Source of the DNA: DATAGF01 sp963819845
GTDB lineage: Bacteria > Actinomycetota > Thermoleophilia > Miltoncostaeales > Miltoncostaeaceae
Length of the DNA stretch: 64,000 nucleotides
NCBI GenBank assembly: GCA_963819845.1
Contig: CAWFXQ010000009.1
Span: forward strand, 49,659-113,658
Direction: 5' to 3'
In this document: one piece after another, positions 6,388 through 14,559 of the stretch
Layout: each line of letters opens with the position of its first letter
Numbering within the stretch: the stretch's first letter is position 1
Position numbers and translations under genes: made by a program
Notes under the pieces: model-generated
The model's database searches: none
What the model saw: only the letters and a program-made list of their open reading frames with translations
What the model was told of the DNA's origin: nothing

Positions 6388-7884
6388 GTGCCGGGACGCT
6401 CGTCACCGCAGTGGGAGCTCTTCGCCGACTGGGCCGGCACCCTGGCCGACCTGGGGGGCGCGGCGGGCCTCCTGGGATGGGACCGCGAGACGCTGATGCC
6501 CCCGGCGGGCGCCGAGAGCCGGGCGCGCCAGCTGGGGACCCTCGCCGCCCTGCGGCACCGGGAGCTGGTGCGGCCGGACGCGGGCGCCGCCATCGACGCC
6601 CTCCGCGATGAGGGGGACGCGCTCGACGAGGACGCCCGGGGCATGCTGCGGCTGGCCGCGCGCGAGCGCGACCGGGCCGTGCGGGTGCCCGAGGCGCTCG
6701 TGCGCGAGATCACCGAGGCCGGGTCCCGCTGCGTCTCGGCCTGGATCGCGGCGCGCGCCGCCGACGACTTCCCGGCCTACGCGGGCCCGCTGGCGCGGGT
6801 GATCGAGCTCAAGCGCCGCGAGGCCGAGGCGATCGGGGTCGGCGACGAGCCCTACGACGCCCTCCTCGACGGCTTCGAGCCCGGGGCGCGCGCGGCCGCC
6901 CTCGAGCCAGTGTTCGCCGACCTGCGCGAGCGCCTCGCCCCGATCGTGGCGGCGGCGTCCGAGCGCGAGGCGTCCGAGCTGCCGCCCCGCGACTGGCCCG
7001 AGGACGCCCAGATCGCGCTCGCTCACGACCTCGCCTCGCTGGTCGGGTTCGACGAGTCGGCGGGCGTGATCGCCCGCTCGGCCCATCCCTTCACCAGCTC
7101 GCCCCACGCCGGCGACGTGCGCTTCACCACGCGCGTCTCCCGCGACAACCCGCTCAGCAACATCGGCGCCGTCATGCACGAGCTCGGGCATGCGCTCTAC
7201 GAGCAGGGCCTGCCGGCCGACGTCGACCGCACCCCCCTGCACGACGCCCCCTCGCTGGGCGCGCACGAGTCGCAGTCCCGCTTCTGGGAGAACCAGATCG
7301 GCCACACCCCGGCCTTCTGGACAGCGCTCGAGCCGGCCCTCCGCCGCCGGTTCCCCGAGGCGATGACCGGCCTCGACCCGGCCCTCCTGCACCGGGCGGC
7401 GCACGTGGTGCGGCCGTCGCTGATACGCGTCGAGGCCGACGAGGTCACCTACAACCTGCACATCGTCCTGCGCTTCGAGCTTGAGCTGGCCCTGATCCGC
7501 GGCGACCTGGCCGTGGCCGACCTGCCCGGCGCGTTCTCCGACGGCATGGAGCGGCTGCTGGGCATCCGGCCCCCGAGCGATGCCGTCGGGGCCATGCAGG
7601 ACATCCACTGGGCCGACGGCCTGGTCGGCTACTTCCCGACCTACACGCTGGGGAACCTCTACGCCGCCCAGCTCGCCGAGGCCGCCGACGCCGAGCTGGG
7701 GGGCATCGAGCGGGCCGTCGAGGAGGGCCGGCTCGACGAGGTGCTGGGGTTCATGCGCGACCGCGTCCACCGCCACGGGGCGCGGCTCGACACGACCGAC
7801 CTGATGCGGCGGGCCACCGGGCGCGAGCTGGGCCCGGACGCCCTGATCGCCCACCTTGAGCGGTCCTACGCCGCGGGCGCCTGA
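6388..7884 (+). CDS. M32-family metallocarboxypeptidase (carboxypeptidase Taq type)
   Basis: The 498-residue enzyme would remove C-terminal residues from peptides in the cytosol. The zinc site is HELGH at 264-268, with the third ligand region HESQSR starting at His293, both characteristic of family M32 together with HPFT and DVRFTTR. Length matches the family (about 500). It starts at a GTG with a TAGACT box 6 nt upstream and no Shine-Dalgarno, so it is probably leaderless. It stands alone and ends 4 nt before a convergent methyltransferase gene. Confidence 0.93.
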   Translation: MPGRSSPQWELFADWAGTLADLGGAAGLLGWDRETLMPPAGAESRARQLGTLAALRHRELVRPDAGAAIDALRDEGDALDEDARGMLRLAARERDRAVRVPEALVREITEAGSRCVSAWIAARAADDFPAYAGPLARVIELKRREAEAIGVGDEPYDALLDGFEPGARAAALEPVFADLRERLAPIVAAASEREASELPPRDWPEDAQIALAHDLASLVGFDESAGVIARSAHPFTSSPHAGDVRFTTRVSRDNPLSNIGAVMHELGHALYEQGLPADVDRTPLHDAPSLGAHESQSRFWENQIGHTPAFWTALEPALRRRFPEAMTGLDPALLHRAAHVVRPSLIRVEADEVTYNLHIVLRFELELALIRGDLAVADLPGAFSDGMERLLGIRPPSDAVGAMQDIHWADGLVGYFPTYTLGNLYAAQLAEAADAELGGIERAVEEGRLDEVLGFMRDRVHRHGARLDTTDLMRRATGRELGPDALIAHLERSYAAGA

Positions 7885-7888
7885 GCGC

Positions 7889-8665
7889 TCAGGCGCGCGC
7901 CAGGAACATGAAGCGGTTGAGGCAGAAGAAGTAGCCCGCGCCCATGCCGCGCAGGCCCGCGGCCCACGCCTCGGCCTCCTCGGGCGACACGCCGGCGCGG
8001 CCGGCGGCGAAGTCGGCCACCAGCCCCAGGAGCCCGCCGCTGAAGGTCTCCCGCGGGTCGCCGACGTTGAGCATTGGCACGACCGCCGTCGACTCCAGGG
8101 CGAGGCCGGCGCCCCCCAGCAGCTCGGGCAGCCGCCGCGGCAGGTCCCGGTGGGCCAGGTGCTCGTCCCAGGCGGCGATCACCCGCGCCATCAGGGCGTC
8201 GTCGGAGGAGCGCCAGACCAGCGAGTCCCAGTCGGTGTCCAGCACCAGCAGCCGCCCGCCCGGGCGCAGCACCCGGCGGGCCTCGACGAGCGCGGCGGCG
8301 ATGCCGGGGACGTACTCGTACACCTGCGTCGCCACGGCGAGGTCGAAGGCCGCGTCGCCGGCCGGGAGCGGCCCGCCCGCGTCGCCCTCGACGAGCTCGA
8401 GGGGCGCCGCGCCGGAGCCGCAGTCGCGCCGGGCGGCGATCGCGAGCATGCTGGGGCTGGCGTCGAGCCCCACGACGCGCCCCTCCGCGCCCACCGCCCG
8501 GGCGATCTGGCACGCGAGCAGCCCCGGGCCGCACCCCAGGTCGATGGCCCGCTCGCCCGGCGCGGGCGCGAGCGCCTCCATCACGACCCGCCGCTGCTCC
8601 ACCACGTCGGCCGTCCCGTAGACCCGCTCGACCGCCCGGGAGGCCTGCTCGTCGAACTCGAGCAT
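7889..8665 (-). CDS. Class I SAM-dependent methyltransferase
   Basis: The protein has 258 residues. The SAM-binding motif AIDLGCGPG follows an ~40-residue N-terminal helix region. It is followed by VVGLDASPSML (motif II acidic residue) and VLRPGGRLLVLD, as in ubiquinone/menaquinone or arsenite-type methyltransferases of Methyltransf_11. The C-terminal 80 residues (GGLLGLVADFAAGRAG) are specific to its own subfamily. The acceptor substrate is unknown. It is the last gene of the operon starting at pgsA, 20 nt after ppgK; the operon context does not explain it. Confidence 0.8.
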   Translation of the reverse strand: MLEFDEQASRAVERVYGTADVVEQRRVVMEALAPAPGERAIDLGCGPGLLACQIARAVGAEGRVVGLDASPSMLAIAARRDCGSGAAPLELVEGDAGGPLPAGDAAFDLAVATQVYEYVPGIAAALVEARRVLRPGGRLLVLDTDWDSLVWRSSDDALMARVIAAWDEHLAHRDLPRRLPELLGGAGLALESTAVVPMLNVGDPRETFSGGLLGLVADFAAGRAGVSPEEAEAWAAGLRGMGAGYFFCLNRFMFLARA

Positions 8666-8685
8666 CCCGGCCGCCGCCGCCTCGG

Positions 8686-9486
8686 TCAGGCGGCGGGCCG
8701 GCGCCGGGTCGCCGGCCGGCGGGGTGCCCTCGGCCGCGGCGGCGCGAGCAGCTCGCGCGCGCGGATCGCCGCCCCGACGATCCCCGCCTCGTTGCGCAGG
8801 GTCGCGGCCACCACCGGCGGCCGCACGTCGAGCAGCGGCACGAAGCGGTCCGCCTTCTTGGAGACGCCTCCGCCGAGGATCACCAGGTCCGGCCAGACGA
8901 GCGCGTCGACGCGGTCGATGTACTCGATCAGCAGCGGCGCCCACTGGGCGAAGGAGAGCCCCCTGCGGTCGCGCGCGCCGGACGAGGCGCGCCGCTCGGC
9001 GTCCTTGCCGCGGATCTCGATGTGCCCCAGCTCCGTGTTGGGCACCAGCGTGCCGTCGACGAAGAGCGCGGAGCCGATCCCCGTGCCGAGCGTCAGCAGC
9101 AGGATGACCCCTTGGACGCCCTTGCCCGCGCCGAAGCGGACCTCGGCCAGGCCGGCGGCGTCGGCGTCGTTGATCACCGAGCACGGGCGCCCGATCGCCT
9201 TCGAGAACGCCGCGCCGGCGTCGACGCCGACCCAGCTCTTGTGGATGTTGGCCGCCATCATCGCCCGGCCGCCGCAGATCGGGCTCGGCAGGCCGATCCC
9301 CACCGGGCCCTCGTCCGGCCCCAGGTCGGCGACGAGCGCCGCCGCGGCGGCGACGACCGCGGCCGGCTTCGCCGGCTGGGGCGTCTCCACCCGCATGCGC
9401 TCGCCCGCCAGATCGCCCCGCCGCGCGTCGACGAGCGCGCCCTTGATCCCGGTGCCGCCGATGTTGACCCCGATGAGCCCTCTCAT
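8686..9486 (-). CDS. ppgK: Polyphosphate/ATP glucokinase (ROK family)
   Basis: The protein has 266 residues. It phosphorylates glucose using inorganic polyphosphate (and often ATP), feeding glycolysis. The N-terminal phosphate loop is GVNIGGTGIKGALVD. The polyphosphate glucokinase block LTLGTGIGSALFVDG plus LVPNTELGHIEI carries the glucose-binding residues, and INDADAAG is the catalytic Asp region. These enzymes are typical of Actinobacteria. Its ATG overlaps the apt stop (ATGA), so it belongs to the pgsA operon. The C-terminal ~20 residues are Pro/Arg-rich. Confidence 0.9.
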   Translation of the reverse strand: MRGLIGVNIGGTGIKGALVDARRGDLAGERMRVETPQPAKPAAVVAAAAALVADLGPDEGPVGIGLPSPICGGRAMMAANIHKSWVGVDAGAAFSKAIGRPCSVINDADAAGLAEVRFGAGKGVQGVILLLTLGTGIGSALFVDGTLVPNTELGHIEIRGKDAERRASSGARDRRGLSFAQWAPLLIEYIDRVDALVWPDLVILGGGVSKKADRFVPLLDVRPPVVAATLRNEAGIVGAAIRARELLAPPRPRAPRRPATRRRPAA

Positions 9487-10025
9487 GCCGCCTCGCTGTC
9501 GTAGGTGACCAGGGACAGGACGTCGTACCCTCTCAGGCGCTCGCGCCCCGGGAGGAAGGTGAGCTCGACGACGAACGCCAGGCCGACCACCACGCCGCCG
9601 AGGCGCTCGACCAGCCGGCACATCGCCAGGGCCGTCCCCCCCGTGGCGAGCAGGTCGTCGTGCACCAGCACCTTCTGGCGCGGCCGGACGGCGTCGCGGT
9701 GCACCTCCATGCTGTCGGTGCCGTACTCGAGCTCGTAGGACTCGCCGATCGTCTCCCACGGCAGCCGGCCCGCCTTGCGCGCCGCCGCCACCCCCACCCC
9801 CAGCGCCTGGGCGAGCGCGCCGCCGAGCACCAGCCCGCGCGCCTCGGCGGCCAGCACCAGCTCGGGCTGGCGCTCCCGCCCCCACGCGGCCATCCGGTCG
9901 ACGCAGGCGGTCAGCCCTCGCGGGCTCTGGAAGAGGGGCATCAGGTCGTAGAAGAGGATCCCGGGATGGGGGTGGCCGGGGATCCTGCGGATCGCGCCGT
10001 CGATGTCGAACGCGGTCGCGCTCAC
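9483..10025 (-). CDS. apt: Adenine phosphoribosyltransferase
   Basis: This 180-residue purine salvage enzyme makes AMP from adenine and PRPP. The PRPP-binding motif is VLVHDDLLATGGTA. The N-terminal RRIPGHPHPGILFYDLMPLF corresponds to the conserved I-x-D-x-P-x-P-G-I-x-F-x-D region of Apt, and LVLAAEARGLVLGGALA completes the fold. It overlaps the FtsR-like gene upstream and ppgK downstream by 4 nt each (ATGA), so it is tightly coupled in the operon. Confidence 0.93.
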   Translation of the reverse strand: MSATAFDIDGAIRRIPGHPHPGILFYDLMPLFQSPRGLTACVDRMAAWGRERQPELVLAAEARGLVLGGALAQALGVGVAAARKAGRLPWETIGESYELEYGTDSMEVHRDAVRPRQKVLVHDDLLATGGTALAMCRLVERLGGVVVGLAFVVELTFLPGRERLRGYDVLSLVTYDSEAA

Positions 10026-10762
10026 GCGCTGACGATCTGGCGCAGCTCCGAGATCAGCATCAGGTGGCGCATGTGGGCGGCCAGGGCGGCCAGGCTCTCG
10101 AGCGCCTCCAGGGCCTCGCGCCTCCGGTCGGGGTTGCGCGAGCGCATGCCCACCGCCAGGAGCTGCTCCAGCAGGCCGGCCTCGCGCTCGGCGGCCACCC
10201 GGAAGATGCGCAGGTGCCGCGGCTCGACGCCGTACGACGAGAGCTCGAGGGCCGTCTGCACGACCTCGCGGTCGGTCTCGTCGAACCCCCCGCCGCCGGT
10301 CCGCCCGCCCACGAGGGCGTACTCCTCGAGAGCGCGCAGCAGGGCCGGGCCGGCACCGGTCGTGGCGAGGATCTCGGCCGCCGTGTAGCGCCGCGTGGGC
10401 GCCGGCTCTGCCAGCTGGGCGCGCTTGAGCTGCTTGGCCTGGTTGGCGACGCTGAACGCCCCCGTCGTGGACGACTCGAGCTCCTGGCGGATCACCCGCA
10501 GCGGCAGGAACTCGTCGCGCTGGAGCCGCAGGATCGTGCGCAGGCGCTCGACCTCGAGGGGCGAGTAGAGCCGGTATCCGCCCGCCGTGCGCTTGGGCGT
10601 GATCAGTTTCTGGTCCTCGAGGTAGCGGATCTTCGAGATCGAGATCGACGGGAAGTCGGCCTTCAGCAGGTCGCAGACGGCGCCGATCGTCATGGCGCCG
10701 TCCTCGCGGCCGGCGACCCCCTCGGGGACGTCGTCGTCGGGGATCAGGCGCGGCTCGGTCAT
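10022..10762 (-). CDS. ftsR: MerR-family regulator resembling FtsR
   Basis: The protein has 246 residues. The MerR winged helix covers roughly residues 24-95 (MTIGAVCDLLK, SISKIRYLEDQKLI, GGYRLYSPLEVERLRTIL). The long C-terminal half, with no metal-binding Cys, matches the FtsR/Rv1828 type rather than metal or drug sensors. In mycobacteria and corynebacteria this regulator follows the FHA protein GarA/OdhI and controls ftsZ. Here it directly follows an FHA gene with an ATGA overlap, the same synteny. The symbol rests on that synteny and overall architecture. Confidence 0.75.
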   Translation of the reverse strand: MTEPRLIPDDDVPEGVAGREDGAMTIGAVCDLLKADFPSISISKIRYLEDQKLITPKRTAGGYRLYSPLEVERLRTILRLQRDEFLPLRVIRQELESSTTGAFSVANQAKQLKRAQLAEPAPTRRYTAAEILATTGAGPALLRALEEYALVGGRTGGGGFDETDREVVQTALELSSYGVEPRHLRIFRVAAEREAGLLEQLLAVGMRSRNPDRRREALEALESLAALAAHMRHLMLISELRQIVSA

Positions 10763-11217
10763 CCGCCCAGGAAGGTCAGCCGGAACTTCCCGATCTGGAG
10801 CTCGTCGCCGTCCTCGAGGGGCTCCTCCACCTCGATCCGGCGCCGGTTGACGTAGGTGCCGTTGAGGCTGCCGAGGTCGCGGAGCGAGGTGCGGTCGCCG
10901 TTGCGGATGACGACGGCGTGGTTGCGGGAGACGGTGACGTCGTCGAGGAAGACGTCGGAGGTGGGCTCGCGGCCGATGGTCACGGTGTCGCGGTCGAGCG
11001 AGAAGATCGCGCCCGGGGGCCCGCCCGCCCGCACGGCCAGCGTGGGGCCGTCGATCGCCGGGCCCTGCCAGGCGCCGGTCTCGGCCTCCTCGTCGCTGAT
11101 CGCGAAGGGCCCCGTGATCTCGCCCGTGCCCTGGTTCTCGGCGATGAGCAGCGCGCCGCACCGCCCGCAGTACTTGTGCGCGTCGCTGTTGTGGAACCCG
11201 CATTCGGGGCAGTACAT
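10759..11217 (-). CDS. FHA-domain protein with N-terminal zinc ribbon (GarA/OdhI-like)
   Basis: The protein has 152 residues. Cys3/Cys6 and Cys17/Cys20 (MYCPECGFHN, YCGRCG) form a zinc ribbon, which GarA also has in partial form in some lineages. Residues ~60-150 are an FHA domain with the phosphothreonine-binding GR and SxxH residues (VTIGREPTSD, TVSRNHAVV) and DLGSLNGTYVN. GarA controls glutamate and 2-oxoglutarate enzymes after Ser/Thr kinase phosphorylation of an N-terminal ETT motif. The segment SDEEAETGAW with Thr47 could be the equivalent, but only one Thr is present. Start has a GGGAGGGGGG ribosome site. Confidence 0.85.
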   Translation of the reverse strand: MYCPECGFHNSDAHKYCGRCGALLIAENQGTGEITGPFAISDEEAETGAWQGPAIDGPTLAVRAGGPPGAIFSLDRDTVTIGREPTSDVFLDDVTVSRNHAVVIRNGDRTSLRDLGSLNGTYVNRRRIEVEEPLEDGDELQIGKFRLTFLGG

Positions 11218-11244
11218 CCCGACTCCCCCCTCCCCTCGCCGGTG

Positions 11245-11499
11245 CTAGTCCCCCTCGAGCCGGTCGAGGTCGGGGAGCCGCCCGGCCAGGATCCGGCTGA
11301 GCGCGTCCACGTCGACGACCGAGAGCTCACCCTCGTCGCGACCCTGCAGGCGGCCGATCAGCTCGCTCTTGGCCAGCTCGATGCGGCCGTGCAGAAGGCG
11401 CCGCGCGCGCGAGACCTCCCGCTCCTCCTCGGTGAGCCGGCGGATCAGCTCCTTCAGCTCGGCGTCGCTGAGCGTGCTGAGGTCGGGCTGGGCATCCAT
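11245..11499 (-). CDS. RsiG-like c-di-GMP-binding anti-sigma factor, single-motif form
   Basis: The protein has 84 residues from the ATG at 11499 (GAGGAG upstream), predicted as a helical hairpin. It carries Glu26, Ser30, Arg33, His37 and Glu41 (EREVSRARRLLHGRIEL), spaced as in the RsiG signature E(x3)S(x2)R(x3)Q(x3)D, with the last two positions changed to H and E. Streptomyces RsiG has two such motifs; a one-motif form from Rubrobacter acts as a homodimer. RsiG sequesters a WhiG/FliA-type sigma factor when bound to c-di-GMP. It sits between pgsA and the FHA gene. No sigma gene is in the window. Confidence 0.65.
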   Translation of the reverse strand: MDAQPDLSTLSDAELKELIRRLTEEEREVSRARRLLHGRIELAKSELIGRLQGRDEGELSVVDVDALSRILAGRLPDLDRLEGD

Positions 11500-11550
11500 C
11501 GGGGCTCCTCGCGCGGCTGAGGGGCCAGCATAGCGACCGCGGGGCAACCC

Positions 11551-12126
11551 TCACGGTCGGGTCGAGGCAGCGCCTCCCGTCCGCAGCGCGATGGCGGCGT
11601 GCCTCGAGTAGTTCAGGAGGGTCGCGATCGCCAGCGCGACGGCCGCCCAGAAGAGGACGTCGACCCAGGCCTGGTCGAGCAGGATCGCGCCGCCGGTCGC
11701 CACCATCGTGAGCCCCGACGACCACTTCCCGGCCATGTCCACCCGCATCTCGATCCCCCGCCGCATCAGCCCGGCGTAGGCGGCCACCACGAAGACCTCG
11801 CGGAACATCAGGATCGCCGGGCCGACCGGGTGGAGCCGGTCGAGCAGGATGATCCCGACGAGCCCCACCAGCACCAGCAGCCGGTCGGCCAGGGGGTCGG
11901 CGATGCGCCCGAAGCGGCTCTCCGCGCCCAGGTGGCGCGCGAGGATCCCGTCGAGGAAGTCGGTCGCCCCCACGACGCCGAAGATGATCGCCGCGGGCAC
12001 GGAGGTCGGCCCCTCGGCCCGGATCAGCACGACCAGGAGCACCGGCAGCGCCGCCAGGCGGCTGATCGTGAGGGCGTTGGGCAGCCAGCGCCAGCGCGCG
12101 GCCGCGCCGCGCGGCGGCTCGGGCAT
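11551..12126 (-). CDS. pgsA: CDP-alcohol phosphatidyltransferase (phosphatidylglycerophosphate synthase type)
   Basis: The membrane enzyme has 191 residues. The CDP-alcohol signature D-x2-D-G-x2-A-R-x8-G-x3-D-x3-D is complete at residues 56-81 (DFLDGILARHLG, then GRIADPLAD). It would join CDP-diacylglycerol with glycerol-3-phosphate, or another alcohol such as inositol phosphate; the signature does not separate them. PgsA is chosen because of N-terminal LPNALTISRL. The start at 12126 avoids overlap with the divergent cupin gene. In mycobacteria a pgsA paralog also lies near garA and its MerR gene. Confidence 0.85.
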   Translation of the reverse strand: MPEPPRGAAARWRWLPNALTISRLAALPVLLVVLIRAEGPTSVPAAIIFGVVGATDFLDGILARHLGAESRFGRIADPLADRLLVLVGLVGIILLDRLHPVGPAILMFREVFVVAAYAGLMRRGIEMRVDMAGKWSSGLTMVATGGAILLDQAWVDVLFWAAVALAIATLLNYSRHAAIALRTGGAASTRP

Positions 12127-12164
12127 GCTGTGCATCATCACCGACTCGTACCCGGGAGGTACCG

Positions 12165-12718
<554 letters not shown>

Positions 12719-12731
12719 AGATGCCTGGAGA

Positions 12732-13112
12732 CTACCGCAGGTCGCGGAACTCGACCAGCTCGACCAGGTTGCCCAGGGGGTCGCGGGTGAACAGGCGCTC
12801 GCGGCCGTGGATGCGGCTGCCGGCGTCGATCAGGGGCGCCCCGGCCGCCTCCAGGCGCCCGCGCGCGTCGTCGAGGTCGTCCACCTGCAGGCAGAGGTGG
12901 TGGCGCCGCGCCGGGTCGGGCGGGAGCTCGTGCGGGATGAAGTGCAGCTCGATGCCGGCGTCGCGCGTCGCGAACCACACCCAGCCCTTGTCGGCCACCT
13001 CCGGCGGCACCGGCATCTCCGGGATGCCGAGCGCCCCGCCGTAGAATCGGCGCACCTCGTCCGCCCGGCCGGGCGGGAAGGTCACGCCCACGTGCTGGAG
13101 CCGCACCTCCAT
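12732..13112 (-). CDS. VOC-family (glyoxalase/dioxygenase superfamily) protein
   Basis: The protein has 126 residues in one vicinal-oxygen-chelate domain made of two beta-alpha-beta-beta-beta units. Features are LQHVGVTFPPGRADEVRRFY at the start, HHLCLQVDDLDDARGRLEAAG in the middle, and RLFTRDPLGNLVELVEF with the C-terminal metal Glu. It could be a lyase, dioxygenase or resistance protein; the substrate is not visible. A TATGGT box 8 nt before the ATG suggests a leaderless transcript. It shares a 34-bp divergent intergenic region with proS. Confidence 0.85.
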   Translation of the reverse strand: MEVRLQHVGVTFPPGRADEVRRFYGGALGIPEMPVPPEVADKGWVWFATRDAGIELHFIPHELPPDPARRHHLCLQVDDLDDARGRLEAAGAPLIDAGSRIHGRERLFTRDPLGNLVELVEFRDLR

Positions 13113-13120
13113 CGGGCCGG

Positions 13121-13126
13121 ACCATA
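13121..13126 (-). promoter_or_regulatory. -10 box of the VOC gene
   Basis: TATGGT on the minus strand, 8 nt before the ATG at 13112. Only 5 bp separate it from the opposite-facing proS box at 13132. Confidence 0.45.
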
Positions 13127-13131
13127 GCCAC

Positions 13132-13137
13132 TAGGAT
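13132..13137 (+). promoter_or_regulatory. -10 box of proS
   Basis: TAGGAT, 9 nt before the proS ATG at 13147, with no ribosome site between. Any -35 element would lie inside the start of the divergent VOC gene. Confidence 0.45.
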
Positions 13138-13146
13138 GCGCGGCCG

Positions 13147-14559
13147 ATGCCGCCGAAGCCCGTCCTCCCCGCGCGCGCCGACGACTTCCCGCAGTGGTAC
13201 CAGGAGGTCATCGCCAAGGCGGAGCTCGCCGAGGCCGGGCCGGCCCGCGGGACCATGGTCATCCGCCCGTACGGATACGGCCTGTGGGAGCGGATGCAGG
13301 CCGAGATGGACGCCCGCATCAAGGCGTGCGGCGCCGAGAACGTCTACCTGCCGCTGCTCATCCCCGAGTCGTACCTGCGCCGCGAGGCCGAGCACGTCGA
13401 GGGCTTCAGCCCCGAGCTGGCGGTGGTCACGATCGCCGGCGGCAAGGAGCTGGAGGAGCCGCTGGTCGTCCGGCCGACCTCGGAGACCGTCTTCGGCGAG
13501 CTCATGGCCCGGTGGGTGCAGTCCTACCGCGACCTGCCCCTGCTGCTGAACCAGTGGGCCAACGTGGTGCGCTGGGAGCTGAGACCGCGCGTCTTCCTGC
13601 GCACGACCGAGTTCCTCTGGCAGGAGGGCCACACGGCTCACGCCACCCGCGAGGACGCCGCCGCCTACGCGCGGCGCATCCTGCACGAGGCCTACCTCGA
13701 CTTCATGACGGAGGTGCTGGCGATCCCCGTCCACATCGGCGTCAAGACGGCCCGCGAGCGCTTCGCCGGGGCCATCAACACCATGACCCTCGAGGCCATG
13801 ATGGGCGACGGGAGGGCGCTGCAGATGGGCACGAGCCACGAGCTGGGCCAGAACTTCGCCCGCGCGTTCGGGATCGACTACCTCGACGCCGACGACGCCC
13901 AGCAGGCGTGCTGGACCACCTCGTGGGGCACCAGCACGCGCATGGTCGGCGGCCTGATCATGTGCCACGGCGACGACCACGGCCTGCGGGTGCCGCCGCG
14001 CATCGCCCACATCCAGGCGGTGGTGCTCGTCGTCCGCGACGAGGACGGAGCCGTTGCCGAGGCGGCCCACCGCGTCGCGGCCGAGCTGAGCGCGGCGGGC
14101 GTGCGGGCGCGCGTCAACGACAACACCGCGACCGGCTTCGGCCGCCGTGCCACCGACTGGGAGCTGAAGGGCGTGCCGGTGAGGGTGGAGATCGGGCCGC
14201 GCGACCTCGCCGAGGGCACCGTCACGCTCGTGCGCCGCGACCGGCGCGAGAAGGAGCCCGTCCCGGCCGCGGGCCTCCCGGCGAGGGTCGCCGCCCTGCT
14301 CGGCGAGATCCAGGCCGGCCTGCTGGCCGAGGCGACCGCGGCCCGCGAGGCCCGCACGGCCTCCGTGACCACCCTGGACGAGGCCGTCGAGGCCGGCCGG
14401 ACCGGCTTCGCCCGCATCCCGTGGGACGCGGTCGGGGACGCGGGCGAGGCGGCCCTGGCCGAGCACGGCATCACGGTGCGGCTGCTGCGGCGCCGCGACG
14501 GGAGCGTCCCCGACGACCTCGAGGGGCCCCTGGAGGCGATCGTCGCCCGGGCCTATTAG
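13147..14559 (+). CDS. proS: Prolyl-tRNA synthetase, archaeal/eukaryal type
   Basis: The class II synthetase has 470 residues and charges tRNA-Pro. Motif 2 is seen in RTTEFLWQEGHTAH, and motif 3 in the glycine-rich GTSTRMVGGLIMCHGDDHGL. The HELGQNFARAF region and the short length without the ~180-residue editing insertion place it in the archaeal/eukaryal-type group found in some Bacteria, including several Actinobacteria relatives, not the E. coli type. The tRNA-Pro(GGG) gene is 430 bp away. Its stop overlaps the convergent ispG stop by 4 nt. Confidence 0.95.
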   Translation: MPPKPVLPARADDFPQWYQEVIAKAELAEAGPARGTMVIRPYGYGLWERMQAEMDARIKACGAENVYLPLLIPESYLRREAEHVEGFSPELAVVTIAGGKELEEPLVVRPTSETVFGELMARWVQSYRDLPLLLNQWANVVRWELRPRVFLRTTEFLWQEGHTAHATREDAAAYARRILHEAYLDFMTEVLAIPVHIGVKTARERFAGAINTMTLEAMMGDGRALQMGTSHELGQNFARAFGIDYLDADDAQQACWTTSWGTSTRMVGGLIMCHGDDHGLRVPPRIAHIQAVVLVVRDEDGAVAEAAHRVAAELSAAGVRARVNDNTATGFGRRATDWELKGVPVRVEIGPRDLAEGTVTLVRRDRREKEPVPAAGLPARVAALLGEIQAGLLAEATAAREARTASVTTLDEAVEAGRTGFARIPWDAVGDAGEAALAEHGITVRLLRRRDGSVPDDLEGPLEAIVARAY

